From: Plantago major
Taxonomy: Eukaryota; Streptophyta; Magnoliopsida; Lamiales; Plantaginaceae
Direction: 5' to 3'
NCBI GenBank assembly: GCA_026545765.1
Contig: CM048839.1
Location: 44,624,677-44,688,676 of the forward strand
DNA length: 64,000 nucleotides
The notes below the pieces were generated by a model that was not told the origin of the DNA, did not search any database, and worked only from the letters and a program-made list of their open reading frames with translations. Both the position numbers and the translations under genes were made by a program. The first letter of the stretch is position 1. Every line of letters starts with the position of its first letter. Of the stretch, positions 25,204 to 36,879 are shown piece after piece.

Positions 25204-25628
25204 AAAGGATAAGATTATGACCATTGGTTGCGCTGGAGATGCGCTTCTGTTTGAAATCAATGTCAAAGAGGGAACACCATACACATTTAATTGACATTTT
25301 CACCAAATTACACGAACTTGCTACGGGTCATAACCAACATTGTCTACAAGCAAAAAATTTTGCACCCTTTAAGGTTACTTAGGCTTCATTTGGTTTGAGG
25401 AAAAATGTGGAAAAGAAAAAGAATAGAGGAAAATGTGTTAGGGAATAACATCTTTCCTTATTTTGTTTTTGGCTGAGTTTGAATTACAAATAATATATGA
25501 AAATTTTTATTTATTGCTTTGCAGTCGATTAAATTCTATTATGAGCATATATTGTTGTTAGTTTGAGTACTCTAATTATGCCGTTTGATTTATCCTCTTT
25601 CTGGTATATTATTAAAAGTAAATTATTC
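24100..25628. other. Helitron B interior without recognisable gene
   Basis: Mostly AT-rich. 24480-24700 has somewhat higher coding potential on the plus strand but no family motif. 24820-25130 holds the 'CGGGTTCGGGT / TTTAAAAGCTTATATAA' text that also recurs in diverged form near 33560, 34690, 35090, 35760 and 48000-48500. A 30-base A run at 25172-25201 could be an old retroposon tail. Confidence 0.5.
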
Positions 25629-26435
25629 TGTTGAGGGTGAAGACCCCCAAGCTCTAAATAAGTTCTTCCTAAATCGTACTAAGTCCAAATCACTGCAAAT
25701 AGTCCCAAGTCAAGGTCCAAAGCTAGGGTCCATGCACTCCAAGGTCCAAAGCACTAACGGGTAAGAACCTGCACAAGTAACTTTGGAGAGGAGGTTAGAT
25801 CAAGACCGGTTCGTGAGTGTCAAACCGGGTAGAGACTGAAGATCTACTCTGTATAGTGTTCGGGATTAGCTCGTAAAGATGACTTGACTTACCTCCATTT
25901 TCATGGGAATGTGTGCCATATATATAGAGATCTCCCAAAGAGGATGGACTCAACAATGCTCCATTAGGCCCATGGCCCATTAAGAAGACTTAACCCATTT
26001 CCCTTTTGGGCTTTCGAGGGTAGTTTAGTCATTCTCCGAGAGAAATTAGAGACTTCTGAAGTCCGTCTCGGACCTTCGTCCGAGAGTGTAGGTCCGAGTG
26101 CAGTCCGGTCATCATTACGAAAGCAACTCTCCTAAACCACAAGGCATAGTGGTTCGGGCCTTGATTATCTCAGACCCTGTTTTCTCTCTTAGTGCTAGTC
26201 CACTTGGTTCCTTATGAGGTTAAGGACTTACGTCCGAACCGTCGTTCGGGTCAGACCCTCATGGCTTCGGACCACGGTTTGGGTCGGACCTACTGTCTTT
26301 GAGGTCCATTTCACCATTATACTCAGGAGGGTCGGACCGGAGGTGGCCTTGGGGTCGGACCTTAGACAGCTTGAAACGCCTTAGAATTTGTTCCAAAGGC
26401 GTCTATGACGGATTGAACATATTTCCGTATCAACA
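25629..26435 (+). mobile_element. Ty3/gypsy solo LTR with TSD TATTC
   Basis: It starts TGTTGAGGGTG and ends CCGTATCAACA. TATTC flanks it at 25624-25628 and 26436-26440. At 807 bp with no internal region, it is a solo LTR. It sits inside the 3' end of the family-B Helitron; removing it restores the TTTACTTTTAATAAT-complement plus hairpin order seen at 33298-33350. It is therefore younger than that Helitron. Confidence 0.95.
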
Positions 26436-26467
26436 TATTCCGTGGCATCGCCACGGGTTATTACTAG

Positions 26468-26927
26468 TAAAAGAGAAACGGAGAAAAGATAATATATATA
26501 ACTTCTTATTCCTCCATATTTGCAAATTTAGTGTTTAATTTACAAAATAATAATAACGTTCACTTTGGGTGCACACTATTTGGGGCCTTCGGACTGTTAT
26601 AATAGTCGAGACTTAATAAGTACTGAGCTCAAGTCCGACTCATCGATAAGGTTATTAAGTAGAGTTCTGAGCTTCATTTTATTTTCATTTATACTTGTTC
26701 ACCTAATAAGACTACAATAGGCTTGGCTCAATACGGATTATGATTATCATGTACTATTTGCTTTTAGAGCACAATGGCTAGTGTTGATCACTTCCTTGGG
26801 ATTATTAATTAAACTTTTATGTGTTTAGTTTGTAATTATGTCGAGCAGCGGGTAAAAAAAAAAGGTAAACTCTTCCATCGTATTGTGAAGTTGGATGGAA
26901 TGATTTATAGAGTTGAGTGCTAAGGCT
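26468..26927. other. Intervening non-coding stretch
   Basis: About 460 bp between the Helitron 3' end and the small CACTA element. AT-rich; no gene or repeat signal recognised. Confidence 0.5.
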
Positions 26928-27680
26928 CACTACAAGAAATCACTTATTTTGTGATGAAATTTAGCTGACGGATTAATTAGCGACGGATCACTCTAATTAG
27001 CGACGAAAGCTCAATCCGTCTCTAATATGTCACTAATTAGCGACGGATAACGGATAGATTTATCCGTCTCTAGTTAAGTTGATCACCTTCCACCGCCCAC
27101 GACCTTTCCACCACCACCTCCGACCTCATCACCGACGACCTTTCCACCACCACGCCCTGCCGCACCACCACCATTGAGCAGTCACTGTCCAGATCTGCCA
27201 CCCTACCAGCGCACCGGAGCAGCACCGCCACCACCCATCATCACCCACCACCGGAAAAAAGAAGTTGTCCAGATCCGCACTAGATCTGCTCACCGGAAAA
27301 AGAAGTTGTCCAGATCTACCCCACCACCGGAAAAAAGAAGCAGATCTACTCCTTTTTTTTATTTGGAACTCAAAATATATTAAAACCCCAAAAAACAGAT
27401 AAAAAGCAAGAGGCGATCACGACGATCCAGCCTAAAGTACTCAAAAACACTAGAGCTTTTAGTTCAGCATTAAACGCCCAACATGGGGTCTAAGCCGTGG
27501 TACTCTCCAAGTTCTATTAATCACTACATCAATAATTTGTTGTGCTATAGATAAATGCCTATCATCTGTTCCAAAACACAAATTATTCCTATGCTTCCAC
27601 ACCTCGTAAACTGTCTCCAAAAAGGCCACTTTTAGTATCTGATTTCGCTAGTTCTTGCCTTTGCTATATCTTATGACCCA

Positions 27681-30600
27681 TTATAACTCGTTTGACCATC
27701 CACCAGGTGTGTGTTGGAACTTCAACCAATCCAGGACCTCTTTCCAAATGCCGCGCGTCGTGCCACAGTCGAACATGAGATGTTCCAAGGTTTCCATTTG
27801 TGAGCAGAAATTACATACTGCCGTGTCCAATAAGCCGAACCTATGGAGCCTCTCCTTCGTTGCCAGTCTTCCATGACACGCTAACCAAGTAATCATCTTA
27901 GCCCGGGGTCAACCAATCGTCCCATACATTAGCGAATTCCATTCCACTTCAGGTCTATCGCCTTGTAGAGCGGTATACATGATTCCCGTCTTATACTTTG
28001 GTAATAGTTGCATAGTATCCCATGTCCCATTATTGTGTATCAAAGATCTACATTTAAGGATACCTTTCATAATCCAGGAGCCATTTGGAGGTATTGGTTG
28101 CACAAGAATTTGGTCTAGTGGCATATAATATGCATGAATCCATTTAACCCATAAGCTATCTTGTTTACCACACAGATTCCATAGCAATTTGAGCAACCAA
28201 GCCTTACTCCACACTTGTAAATCTATAATATGTAGTCCACCACGTTTCTTTGGCAAACATACCTTTTTCCATGCCACCGGGGATTTCCTGGTAATTGAGT
28301 CGCTAGTGGACCAGAGGATGGATCGACAAATCGACTCAATAGACTGCAATACACCTTTTGGTAGCGGGAAGCATTGAAGCCAGTAATTAGTAACCGCAAA
28401 TAGGACACTTTTAATCAATTGTACTCGACCCCCATAGCTTTGGAGCTTTGCACTCCAATGTCTTATCCGAGCCACAATTTTATCAATCAAGGGTTGACAT
28501 TGCACGATGGTGAGCTTTTTGCTAGTGAGAGGGATGCCCAAATACCGGAACGGCATTGACCCCTCCCCAAAGCTCGTAACTTGCTGAATTACCGTCCTTA
28601 TGTCCTCAGGAACGGCCCAAAGTATATCTGGCACTTTGCTGGATTGACACTCAGACCTGTAGATTTTGAAAAACAGTTGAAAGTCTGCATTAACAATGCA
28701 ACTGATCGCACATCACCTCTAGAGAATAATAATAGGTCATCCGCAAAACTGAGATTAACAATATTCAGCTTCTCGCACTTTGCATGGTAGTTAAAGTCCG
28801 GTACATTCTTTAACCCTTGCATTAATCTATGCATATATTCCATCACCAGGACAAATAATAGAGGAGATAAAGGATCTCCCTGTCGTAGTCCCCGTCGTGC
28901 CTGTAGAAGCTGTGTAGTTTTCCCATTAACCATGTATCTATAAGACACAGTCGTGACACATATCATAATCCATCGGATAAATTGCTGAGGAAAGCTCAAC
29001 TCTTACAAAATACCCTCTAACGCAGACCATTCCACTGTATCATATGCCTTTTGCAGATCCATCTGTAGCATACACCTGGGAGTACCTGATTTTCGATTAT
29101 AACCTCGGATCAACTCATAAGCTAAGAGTAAATGATTGTGTATTTGTTGGCCAGGAACAAACGCAGCTTGACTTTCATTCACCACTTTTCCTAACACTTT
29201 ACTCAGCCGATTGGTAAGTATCTTGGAGATAATTTTATAAAGTGTGGTGCAACAAGATATAGGTCTAAAATCTTTCACCTGTTCAGCATTGTCGACCTTT
29301 GGGATTAGGGTTACTACACTGCAGTTAACCGCCAAATACATCCTGTTGTGGAGGAAGAATTCCTGTACAGCAAAGATCGTATCCTCTCCCACAATGCTCC
29401 ATGCAGCTTTAAAGAATTTGGCATTGTAGCCATCAATTCCAGGGGCCTTTAGATCACCTATATCCTTTAACGCATTCACAATTTCTGTCTGAGTCACAGG
29501 AGCTATAAGAGAATCAGCATCAGTATGCGGCAATTGTGATCCATCCCTTAGCACACACAGATCCAATCCATTCAAACGCGGGGCTGAAATCCCGACAAGT
29601 TGCTTGTAAAAATCAATAACCTCCTGTTCCAGTTCAGCTTGTGTAGTAGCTACCTGCCCATCTACTTTTATCAATTTCGTGATCCCAAGGTGGCGGTTTT
29701 TGTCTTTCAACGAGGCATGAAAATACGCATTGTTCCCATCTCCTAAACGCAACCAATCGATCTTTGATTTTCGTTGCATAAGTTTCTCATCCATCGCATT
29801 CCAATATAGTAGCTCATCAGTGTGTTCTTTAACCCGTTCAATGAAAGTTACGTTCATCCTATCAGTCAATAGGGTTTGTTGGGCATCATTTAACCGGATC
29901 CGAGCCTCATTAATTTTCGCTTTGATTCCCAAGAAGACTTTCTGCATAATCCTGATAGTTGGTTGTAGTCGGCGCAATTTATCCCACACTACCACCATTG
30001 CTCTACCCCTCATAAGAGCACACCAGTTGCGCCGCACCTGCTCAAGAAAATCCGGTGTTTCGATCACACCATTAATGAACCGGAATTGAGAGCGAAAGGA
30101 CTGTGGTGTTGCCCATAATCGTATCAAAAGCATAGCATGATCAGATATACTTGGTTCCAAGATTTCCATCGGCACGTGATTGAATGCTTGAAACCAGTAA
30201 ATATTACCTAGAGCTCGATCAATCCTCGAATAGATAGGGTCCTGCGTATGCTTATTATGCCACGTAAAGTGATCACCAACACTATCAAGCTCATGTAATC
30301 CAACCGTATCCATCATGTTCACCAAATCACAATATTCAGAAGGTTGGACTATGGAACCTCCAATTTGATCTTGCACCATCAACACATTATTAAAATCACC
30401 AAGTAGTAGCCAACGTCCCTGAACTTGGTTCTGTAACCCCTCAATGTCCCTCCATAATCTGCGCCTCTCCTCTAATAGATTTAACGCATATATTGCAGTC
30501 ACCCAGGTTATAAGATCACCCTTCATGTCATAAACTCCACAATGTATGAATTGTGAACTACCAGTAACGAACTTCACATCAACCTATTTAGGGTCCCATA

Positions 30601-30811
30601 GAATCCAGATTCTCCCATTTGGGTGGGAGTCATAATTGTCTAAATAGCACCATCTATGTCCCAGTTTGCCTCTAATATTCTTGATTTTTACCTTCTTCAC
30701 TCTAGTTTCCACTAGTATAGCCAATGCAAAATTAATACCTTTGAGACGGGAGCCTATCTCACGAAGTTTGGCTATATTATTACACCCCCTCACGTTCCAT
30801 GAAATAATCAT
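27681..30811 (-). pseudogene. LINE ORF2: endonuclease, reverse transcriptase, zf-RVT
   Basis: The polyprotein nicks target DNA and copies the LINE RNA. The endonuclease starts 'MIISWNVRGCNN' (30811); the '(L)LGDFNNVL' and 'SDHAMLLIRL' motifs follow. The RT has 'LKAPGIDGYNAKFF', 'FRPISCCTTLYKIISK', 'LQMDLQKAYDTVEW', 'RRGLRQGDPLSPLLF' and the catalytic 'FADDLLLF'. The C-terminal zf-RVT has 'CNFCSQMETLEHLMFDC'. Breaks: in-frame TAG at 30584-30586, in-frame TAA at 29003-29005, a frameshift near 28620, and in-frame TGA at 27909-27911. Otherwise the domain order is complete and length is normal for the family. Confidence 0.93.
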
Positions 30812-32232
30812 GGAACCGGATGTTGAGTCGTAAGAGGATCGTTCGTAATCCTTAAAGACTCGAATCCATTATGACTTTGTATGCTCCTATCCTGATTTTG
30901 ACCTGGAGATGCCACCCAAGGTTCTTTTCCTTTATCTCTCGCAGGTGGTGATCTACCTACAGATGTCCAACCGTCCTGGTGTTGCTCAGTACCAGGCTGC
31001 TGCGCGGTCTTATCACCATCACCACTAGCCAGTTGACCGCTTCCAGAGCTACTACCTTTTCCCATACGTGGAGCCACTACACGATGATCGACCTGCACAC
31101 GCCACTCCTTTGTGAGTTGTTTTTGTGGTGGTCGCTGCGCCATCTTGCGAGCTGGAGTGGGGCAGATATGTCCAAACTTCTGGCACTTATCACAAAATAG
31201 CGGCTTCCACTCATATTCAACAGGTTGTTTAATCATCTTCTCCTTTAAGTCTTTGATCATAATAAACTCCCGCAACTTCTTTGTAATATCAACTTCCACT
31301 AGTATTCTTGCATAAGAAACACGTAGTTTACGTGGGGTACATTCATCTGTGAACAAAGGTTTACCCAGTGCACTAACAATTTTCCCCATGCTTTTTGAAC
31401 CCCAAAGGTGAAGAGGCAGTTGGGGAAGCTTAACCCAAATTGGTACAGCACGCATCATGTCATCCTTCAAGGAGAAACCAGTAACCCATTCGCGTAGAAC
31501 ATCGTCATATTATAGATCGTATAAGGTCCCTTAACCCAAATTGGTACAGCACGCATCATGTCATCCTTCAAGGAGAAACCAGTAACCCATTCGCGTAAGA
31601 ACATCGTCATATTATAAATCGTATAAGGTCCCTGACCCATCACTGCATTCCTGTCTTCCAGAGTCTTGAATTTTAAGATGAAGTAACCATCATCATTTTA
31701 GAACATCTCTGGTAAAGCTACAAAGTTCCAGTATTTAATCATATATTGCTTTACAGCATTCATGGACAAATATCCACCCAAAACATACATAATGAGAGAT
31801 GTTTTCCAGAAATCAATTTTGTTTTATATAAGTTTTTATTAACATCATGTTCCTCAATTTCCACCTCAACATCCCCATCGACAATCAGCGTGGCAGAAAA
31901 TTCAATTGCAAGGCCTCGTGCAGTTTCCCTATTTCCTCGAATAACATCGGTCCATAGTTTGGCCGAAATAATCTCCGGTTGTTCATCCTCAGCCAACTCC
32001 GATGACTTATCTTCCTGAGTCCCATCTGCTGCGATTTATTCACCGGTGATTCAACAGCAGGTATCGCAAACTCTTCCTCATCAATCTCATATGCGCTAAA
32101 TTGATTCTCAATCCTTTTTTCGGTCTCCAGTTGCTCCACAGCTTGAGCGCCGTCATCCTCCGGCACCGGACTGTTCCGTTTGGGAGACGGCGTGGCCACC
32201 TTCTTCCTTGGACGACCACGCGTCTTCTTCAT
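30808..32232 (-). pseudogene. LINE ORF1 (DUF4283 / zinc-knuckle protein)
   Basis: This is the RNA-binding ORF1 of plant L1 elements, in pieces. 31885-32232 begins with an AT-hook-like 'RGRPRKK' and an acidic linker. 31760-31996 continues in another frame with 'ISAKLWTDVIRGNRE', then the DUF4283 start. 30808-31470 carries the rest of DUF4283 ('VPIWVKLPQLPLHLWG') and a knuckle region 'CDKCQKFGHICP'; the usual last Cys is not in place. A 101-bp tandem duplication (31430-31631) shifts the frame inside DUF4283. The stop overlaps the ORF2 start as ATGA. Confidence 0.85.
31430..31631. repeat. 101-bp tandem duplication inside LINE ORF1
   Basis: The block beginning TTAACCCAAATTGGTACAGC at 31430 repeats at 31531 with a few differences. 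Because 101 is not a multiple of 3, it breaks the ORF1 frame. It occurred after, or made inert, this LINE copy. Confidence 0.9.
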
Positions 32233-32964
32233 ACCTGCAAATCTCCGATCACAGTCGAATTCGCCGCAACAGGAGCTCCAAAAAATTCACTAATTCGACA
32301 GAGCTTTAACAAAGGGCAGACGGAGATCTACACAAAAAGAGCTCCGATCGGCAAGGAGAGAACAGAAGGAGATGAACGGCGATCGTGAACGGCGAGACGG
32401 ACGGAACTGGAAACGGCGAGAAGGACGGACTGAGATCTACACGCTGAGTGCGTGTAAATCGCACCTAGATCTACTCCTTTCTTTTGTTGAAATTGTTGTT
32501 TTTTACATTTAGGGTTTAGTTATTCCATTGTTGTTGGATTCAGGTTCCATTGATGCTCGTTACATTATGTCCAGATACATACTCATTTTAATCTGTAAAA
32601 ATTCTGTTTAATATCTTTGTCCATTTGTATAGACATATTTTTCAGATTTCTGTTTTGTTACTCCCACAATGCATCGGGACTATATTACACTACTCTATTA
32701 ATACAACAGACTGTATTATACTACTCTACTAATACGTCTCACAATCTACAGATTTATGTATATAAAAAAAAAAAAAAACTTTTCCGACGGATATTTATTC
32801 GTCACAAGAAAAGGAAACCTCGGTCAACGAATTTATCCGTTTCTAATCGGTCGCTAAATTAGAGACGGATAAATTATCCGTCGCTAAATGACTTGTGACG
32901 ACAAAAAAGGCGACGGATCGGCCCCAGTTTATCCGTCGCTAACCTGAGGTTTTTTTTTGTAGTG

Positions 32965-33297
32965 GCTAGGGAATTTGTTTTATATAAGTTTTTATTAAAA
33001 GGTTTGTTAGAAGCTTCATTTTACATATATACACATGGAGGGGATATTCCAATTTTGAGTCGATATATCTTCATTAACACCAGACTAACTTCTTGTTTAA
33101 TTCCATGTTTTTTCAGTATTACTAAGAGAGACGGTAATAAGTTGGCTTATTTGTTAAGGGAAATTTACATCTTCTCCCCCTAATAAACACCCCTCACTCA
33201 TCCAGGTCCTTTACATTTTAACAATTATAGATTGGTCCATTTTCTATTTTCAAAGCTTACCATCCAAACGTGGCCTTATTTTAAACCTTTGGATTTT
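32965..33297. other. Short non-coding stretch between elements
   Basis: About 330 bp, AT-rich, with no supported gene. It separates the CACTA right end from the family-B Helitron. Confidence 0.5.
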
Positions 33298-33729
33298 CTA
33301 GTACTAACCCGTGGCGATGCCACGGTATAGTTTACTTTTAATAATAAATAAAAAGGGATGACAAACTTATGTAATAAATAAATTAGTCGAGAAAATAAAA
33401 TAGTCAAACTTATGTAAACAACGTTGATCAACGTTGTGTCGGTGGTAGTCCTTTATCCAATACTATATCACTGAATCTTTTTTTATTCTAACTATAGAAA
33501 ATTTAAAAGTACGACTCATCATGATGGATATGCTTTAAAAGTGGTGGAATTCAACCTTAAACCCGTTCAGGACCCGACGGGTTAATAACATATATTTTAT
33601 ATGGGGTCCTACCGTATCTGACTGTCAATTAGTAATAGATACATGTTTTTTTTTTTAAAATTTGTATCACTCGAAACAAACCAAAATAAAATACAAAAGT
33701 ATACAACATGGTAAATAGGGTTTTTTTTC

Positions 33730-34142
33730 CAACAACCCGTGCTGGTATGTGGTTACCCCACCACACACACACGAAATTATTATTGTACAAACATAATTTT
33801 TACATGTTAGAGCTATGTTTTTACCCCCTCCCGTTTCCAACAACCCCGCGGTCTCATGTGGTCACCCTACCAATGACACAAAAGTTATTATTCAACAAAC
33901 ATATTTCACATGCTATAATTGTTTTTTCCCACAACCCCCCCCCCCCCCCCAACACACACACGAAATTATTATTGTCCAAACATAATTTTTACATGTTGTA
34001 GCTATGTTTTTACTCCCCCCCCCTCCAACAACCCCGGTCTCATGTGGTCACCCTACCAATGACACAAAAGTTATTATTCAACAAACATATTTTCACATGC
34101 TATAATTGTTTTTTCCCACAATTCCCCACCCCCCCCCCCCCC
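33730..34142. repeat. ~196-bp tandem repeat with poly-C tracts
   Basis: Two adjacent units of CACACACACACGAAATTATT, 'ACATAATTTTTACATGTT', 'GGTCTCATGTGGTCACCC' and 'TTCACATGCTATAATTG'. Each ends in a C homopolymer (33935-33950, 34129-34142). Related single units recur near 34930 and 35600. Confidence 0.8.
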
Positions 34143-34144
34143 AA

Positions 34145-34400
34145 CCCACACGCCCGAGGCCCGTTATGGATGAAAAAAGTAGATAGAAGATCGAAGAGAG
34201 TTCCCCGCCTAGAGAGCATATGTCCCTGACCCGTTATGGAGATCAATAAAGTAGAGAAGATCGAAGAGAGTTTCCCCACCTAGAGAGTATCAGATACCCC
34301 CACCCCCTAGGGCCGTTATGGATAAAAAAAGTAGAGAGAAGATCGAAGAGAGTTTCCCCGCCTATAGAGTATATGCCCGCCCCACCCGCGGGAAAAATGT
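34145..34400. repeat. ~75-bp tandem repeat, three units
   Basis: Three copies of a unit with CCCGTTATGGA, AAAGTAGAGAGAAGATCGAA and GAGAGTTTCCCCGCCTAGAG, starting near 34155, 34230 and 34310. Non-coding. Confidence 0.8.
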
Positions 34401-34401
34401 A

Positions 34402-34650
34402 CTCCCTCCGTCCCGGAAAACTCATACATTAGGGCTAGCGCGCAGTTTTATGTGAAAAGCTAACGTATTTATAGAATATAATAAAGGTGGGATAAAGTGT
34501 ACTTTTAGTGGCAAAGTGTGTAATTTGAGTGAAAAATTGAGATTGTTTATTATTTGTTGGGTGTGGGTAGCTTCATTTTTTGGTAGTGTATGAAGTTCTA
34601 TGGGACGGCTAAAAATGATAAATGTATGAAGTTCTGCGGGACGGAGTGAA
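34402..34650. mobile_element. Stowaway-like MITE
   Basis: Starts CTCCCTCCGTCCCGG after TA (34400-34401) and ends TGCGGGACGGAGTGAA before TA. Inverted CTCCCTCCGTCCC-type ends and the TA target are the Stowaway/Mariner signature. About 250 bp; the right end has mutated. Confidence 0.85.
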
Positions 34651-35199
34651 TAGTTTTACTAAATTAATCATAAAATGTTGCGGTCAGGTCTTGTTACAAA
34701 GATGTGGAACGAGTTCGAGTATATGCCAGACCGGACCTAAATATCATTATTTCGATGAGGGTTGAATTCAAGTAGATAGAACCCGATCTGTTTAAAAGTA
34801 AAATAACGAAATGCCATTGTAGTAAGATATATAGCGAGATGAAAGCATGCAAATCTTGTTAAGAGACCGTCTCTAGGCCTAACTCACCACTTTTGTTATA
34901 TACTCCCTCCGCCCCGCAATTTACAGGGTTGGCTCCCAGCAACCCTCGGGTGGTATGTGGTCCTTCATCCCACACACAAAAATATATATTATTTTACGAA
35001 TAAAATTTCACATATTATGGCAGTCTTTTGCACCCACCCACAATCCCCCAGAAAAATATACATTATATTAACTTAACCATACAATCTTACGGTTTAAAAC
35101 GGGTTCGAGTATATGCCCGACCCGGACCTGAACAACACTATTATCCCACCCAACCCAAATCCATTCAGGACCCGACGACCGACGGGATGATAACATATA
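34651..35199. other. Repeat-derived stretch with one MITE end
   Basis: It holds the 'GGGTTCGAGTATATGCC...GACCCGGACCT' text, repeated near 35780, and an isolated Stowaway-type end (TACTCCCTCCGCCCCG) at about 34900. No gene. Confidence 0.5.
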
Positions 35200-35468
35200 C
35201 TCCCTCCGTCCCGAACTAAGCTTCCCACTTTCCGTTTTAGTCCGTCCCAAACTCAACTTTCCCTTCCTAATTTGAAATTTAAATACCCACTATCATTATA
35301 ATAATACTATCTCTACTACTTTATTTATTATATTTCCTACTGTATTCCCACTCTCTCATATTTTATTCTCTCTCTTTCCTAGTTTATTATCATCTCTCAT
35401 ACTTTATTCATTCTTTTCTTAAAACTTGTGCTCCGACCAACGGGAAGTTGAGTTCGGGACGAAGGGAG
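35200..35468. mobile_element. Stowaway-like MITE with TA TSD
   Basis: Begins CTCCCTCCGTCCCGAACT and ends AGTTCGGGACGAAGGGAG, flanked by TA at 35198-35199 and 35469-35470. 269 bp, non-coding, and of a subfamily differing internally from the MITE at 34402. Confidence 0.92.
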
Positions 35469-36101
35469 TATTTTATATCGGGTCATCTACTCATACCAGG
35501 CCGGTTAATTAGTAACCGATGCATGTTCTTAAATTAAGATTATATCCCTCCGAACAAAAATAAAATACAAAAGTGTATAATGCAATTAACATGGTTGGTC
35601 AACCAACGCTCCTGGTGGTATGTGGTTCCCCACCCCATACACAAATAATATTATTTTACAAATATAATTCGACATGTTACGGTGGTTTTTTTGCACCCAC
35701 CCCCAGCATACCTCCTCCCCTCCCCGGGAAAAATGTACATTTTACTAATTTAACCATAAAATATTGTAGTCTGGGTCTTGTTACAGAGGTGTGGAGCGGG
35801 TTTGAGTATACGACCGACCTGGACCTGAACATCATTATTTTGAACGTGTTTGAATTCGGGTTGGATGGAACCCGACCCATTTAAAGGTAAAATGACGTAA
35901 TTCCAATGCAGAAAGATATAGTCCGACATGTGCTCAATAGTGTCCCTGACTCTTGTAAGATTCGTATCTCATATGCTCTTTTTATTTTTTTGAGTAGTTA
36001 TTGATTAAAATAATTGATGTTTCAAATAAAACAATCTTGTTTTGTGATATCTTATTATACTTTTTGTATGCAGTTAACAAAAACTGTTGAGACCAACAGT
36101 T

Positions 36102-36300
36102 GTTGGCTAAAGTGGTAAGGGAGTTGAGTTCACTTAAGCAAGGTCTCGGGTTCAAGCCTTGTGGATGTAAAAAACACCGCTGGGAAAGCCGCCCCCTAAA
36201 AAGGATCCGACAGTACTCGGCTAGATTAGTCGCATGTAGCGGATACCAGTGAGAAAGTCAAATCTAAAATTTGAAGATTTAAGAGATTTAATTAACAAAG
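36102..36300 (+). mobile_element. tRNA-derived SINE (Au/TS-like)
   Basis: An RNA polymerase III promoter is readable: A box TGGCTAAAGTGG (36104-36115) and B box GGTTCAAGCC (36149-36158), about 34 bp apart. A non-tRNA body follows with CCGCTGGGAAAGCC and ACAGTACTCGGCTAG. The tRNA-like part does not fold as a complete tRNA. The 3' limit and TSD are unsure; a loose TTAACAAA match lies on both sides (36074, 36292). Confidence 0.75.
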
Positions 36301-36560
36301 AACAATCAATTTCAATTATACTACATGTTGGGATTCAAAACCTTGAACGAATTCAAATGTTAATTTTGTTGTTAACCCTTCCGCAGTTTCAACACACATA
36401 AAATTTTGACGCTAAACAATAACATTTCCCTCATGATCCCTAACAACAACACTAATAACGCCCATATTCGGGCTCTGCTCAACCGTGAAGTCAAAATTAT
36501 AATTGGACATCTCAATAACTATTAATTTCATTTTAAATGAATGGAACAGTATTAAATATT

Positions 36561-36748
36561 TTTTTTTGAGATAAAATATTACAATTACAATATTTAGTAT
36601 TGGACAACTTTCCCATCAATAAATTCTTTAATAATATTTCAATCATTCTCTATATGGGGAAAATAATCACCCATTTCGGAGATCGAACCCGTGACCTCTT
36701 GGGTATGGGGTGTCTCAGCTTGCCACTCGGCTATAAACGCTTTGACAA
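36561..36748 (-). mobile_element. tRNA-derived SINE with 11-bp TSD
   Basis: On the minus strand: A box TAGCCGAGTGGCA (plus 36721-36733), B box GGTTCGATCTCC (plus 36678-36689), and an A tail at the left end (T run 36559-36567). TATTAAATATT flanks it at 36550-36560 and 36749-36759. It is inserted in the family-B Helitron. Short, non-coding, mobilised by LINE enzymes in general. Confidence 0.9.
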
Positions 36749-36879
36749 TATTAAATATTTAATAAATACTCTATTTTTAAAACTCCAATATTTTATTTTA
36801 TATTATTTAATAATTTATTTAATAATTTATTTAATTAATAATAATATTCAAATTGTTGTCCATGGATTCGTCTTGTCAC

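Larger units (their letters stand above)
21716..26467 (+). mobile_element. Helitron, family B, non-autonomous
   Basis: It starts directly after the previous element with TTAAATATATAATAAAAGTG (the other family-B copy, at 39965 minus, begins TCTAAATATATAATAAAAG). It ends with hairpin CCGTGGCATCGCCACGGG (26440-26457), TTATTA and CTAG (26464-26467), then T. The first 600 bp match the minus-strand copy, including the 'AACTTTATCTGCAAAACTYC' blocks in tandem. The interior has a ~53-bp tandem array (22555-24095), a 30-A run (25172-25201) and an inserted solo LTR near the 3' end (25629-26435). No Rep/helicase coding is present. Confidence 0.75.
27353..32466 (-). mobile_element. L1-type LINE, near full length, 14-bp TSD
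   Basis: The non-LTR retrotransposon is on the minus strand. AGATCTACTCCTTT occurs at 27342-27355 and 32467-32480 as the target-site duplication; its T end merges with the A-tail (poly-T at 27353-27360 on the plus strand). Order from 32466 leftward: 5' UTR, ORF1 (32232-30808), ORF2 with endonuclease, RT and zf-RVT domains (30811 to about 27681), 3' UTR, short tail. ORF1 and ORF2 both carry disabling changes, so this copy is inactive. It is inserted in the small CACTA element and is therefore younger than it. Confidence 0.95.
26928..32964. mobile_element. Non-autonomous CACTA element, TSD GCT, split by a LINE
   Basis: The left end is CACTACAAGAAA (26928), the right end TTTTTTTTTGTAGTG (to 32964). 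The 3-bp GCT occurs on both sides (26925-26927 and 32965-32967). Subterminal repeats of the TAGCGACGGAT type lie at 26960-27080 and 32780-32950. Without the LINE (27356-32466 plus one TSD copy) the element would be about 0.9 kb and has no transposase, so it would depend on a related autonomous CACTA such as the relative at 3047. The left interior has CCACC-rich low-complexity sequence. Confidence 0.95.

Noticed and set aside
36102..36748. tRNA genes suggested by A and B boxes
   Set aside because: No complete cloverleaf; bodies, tails and a TSD show SINEs.
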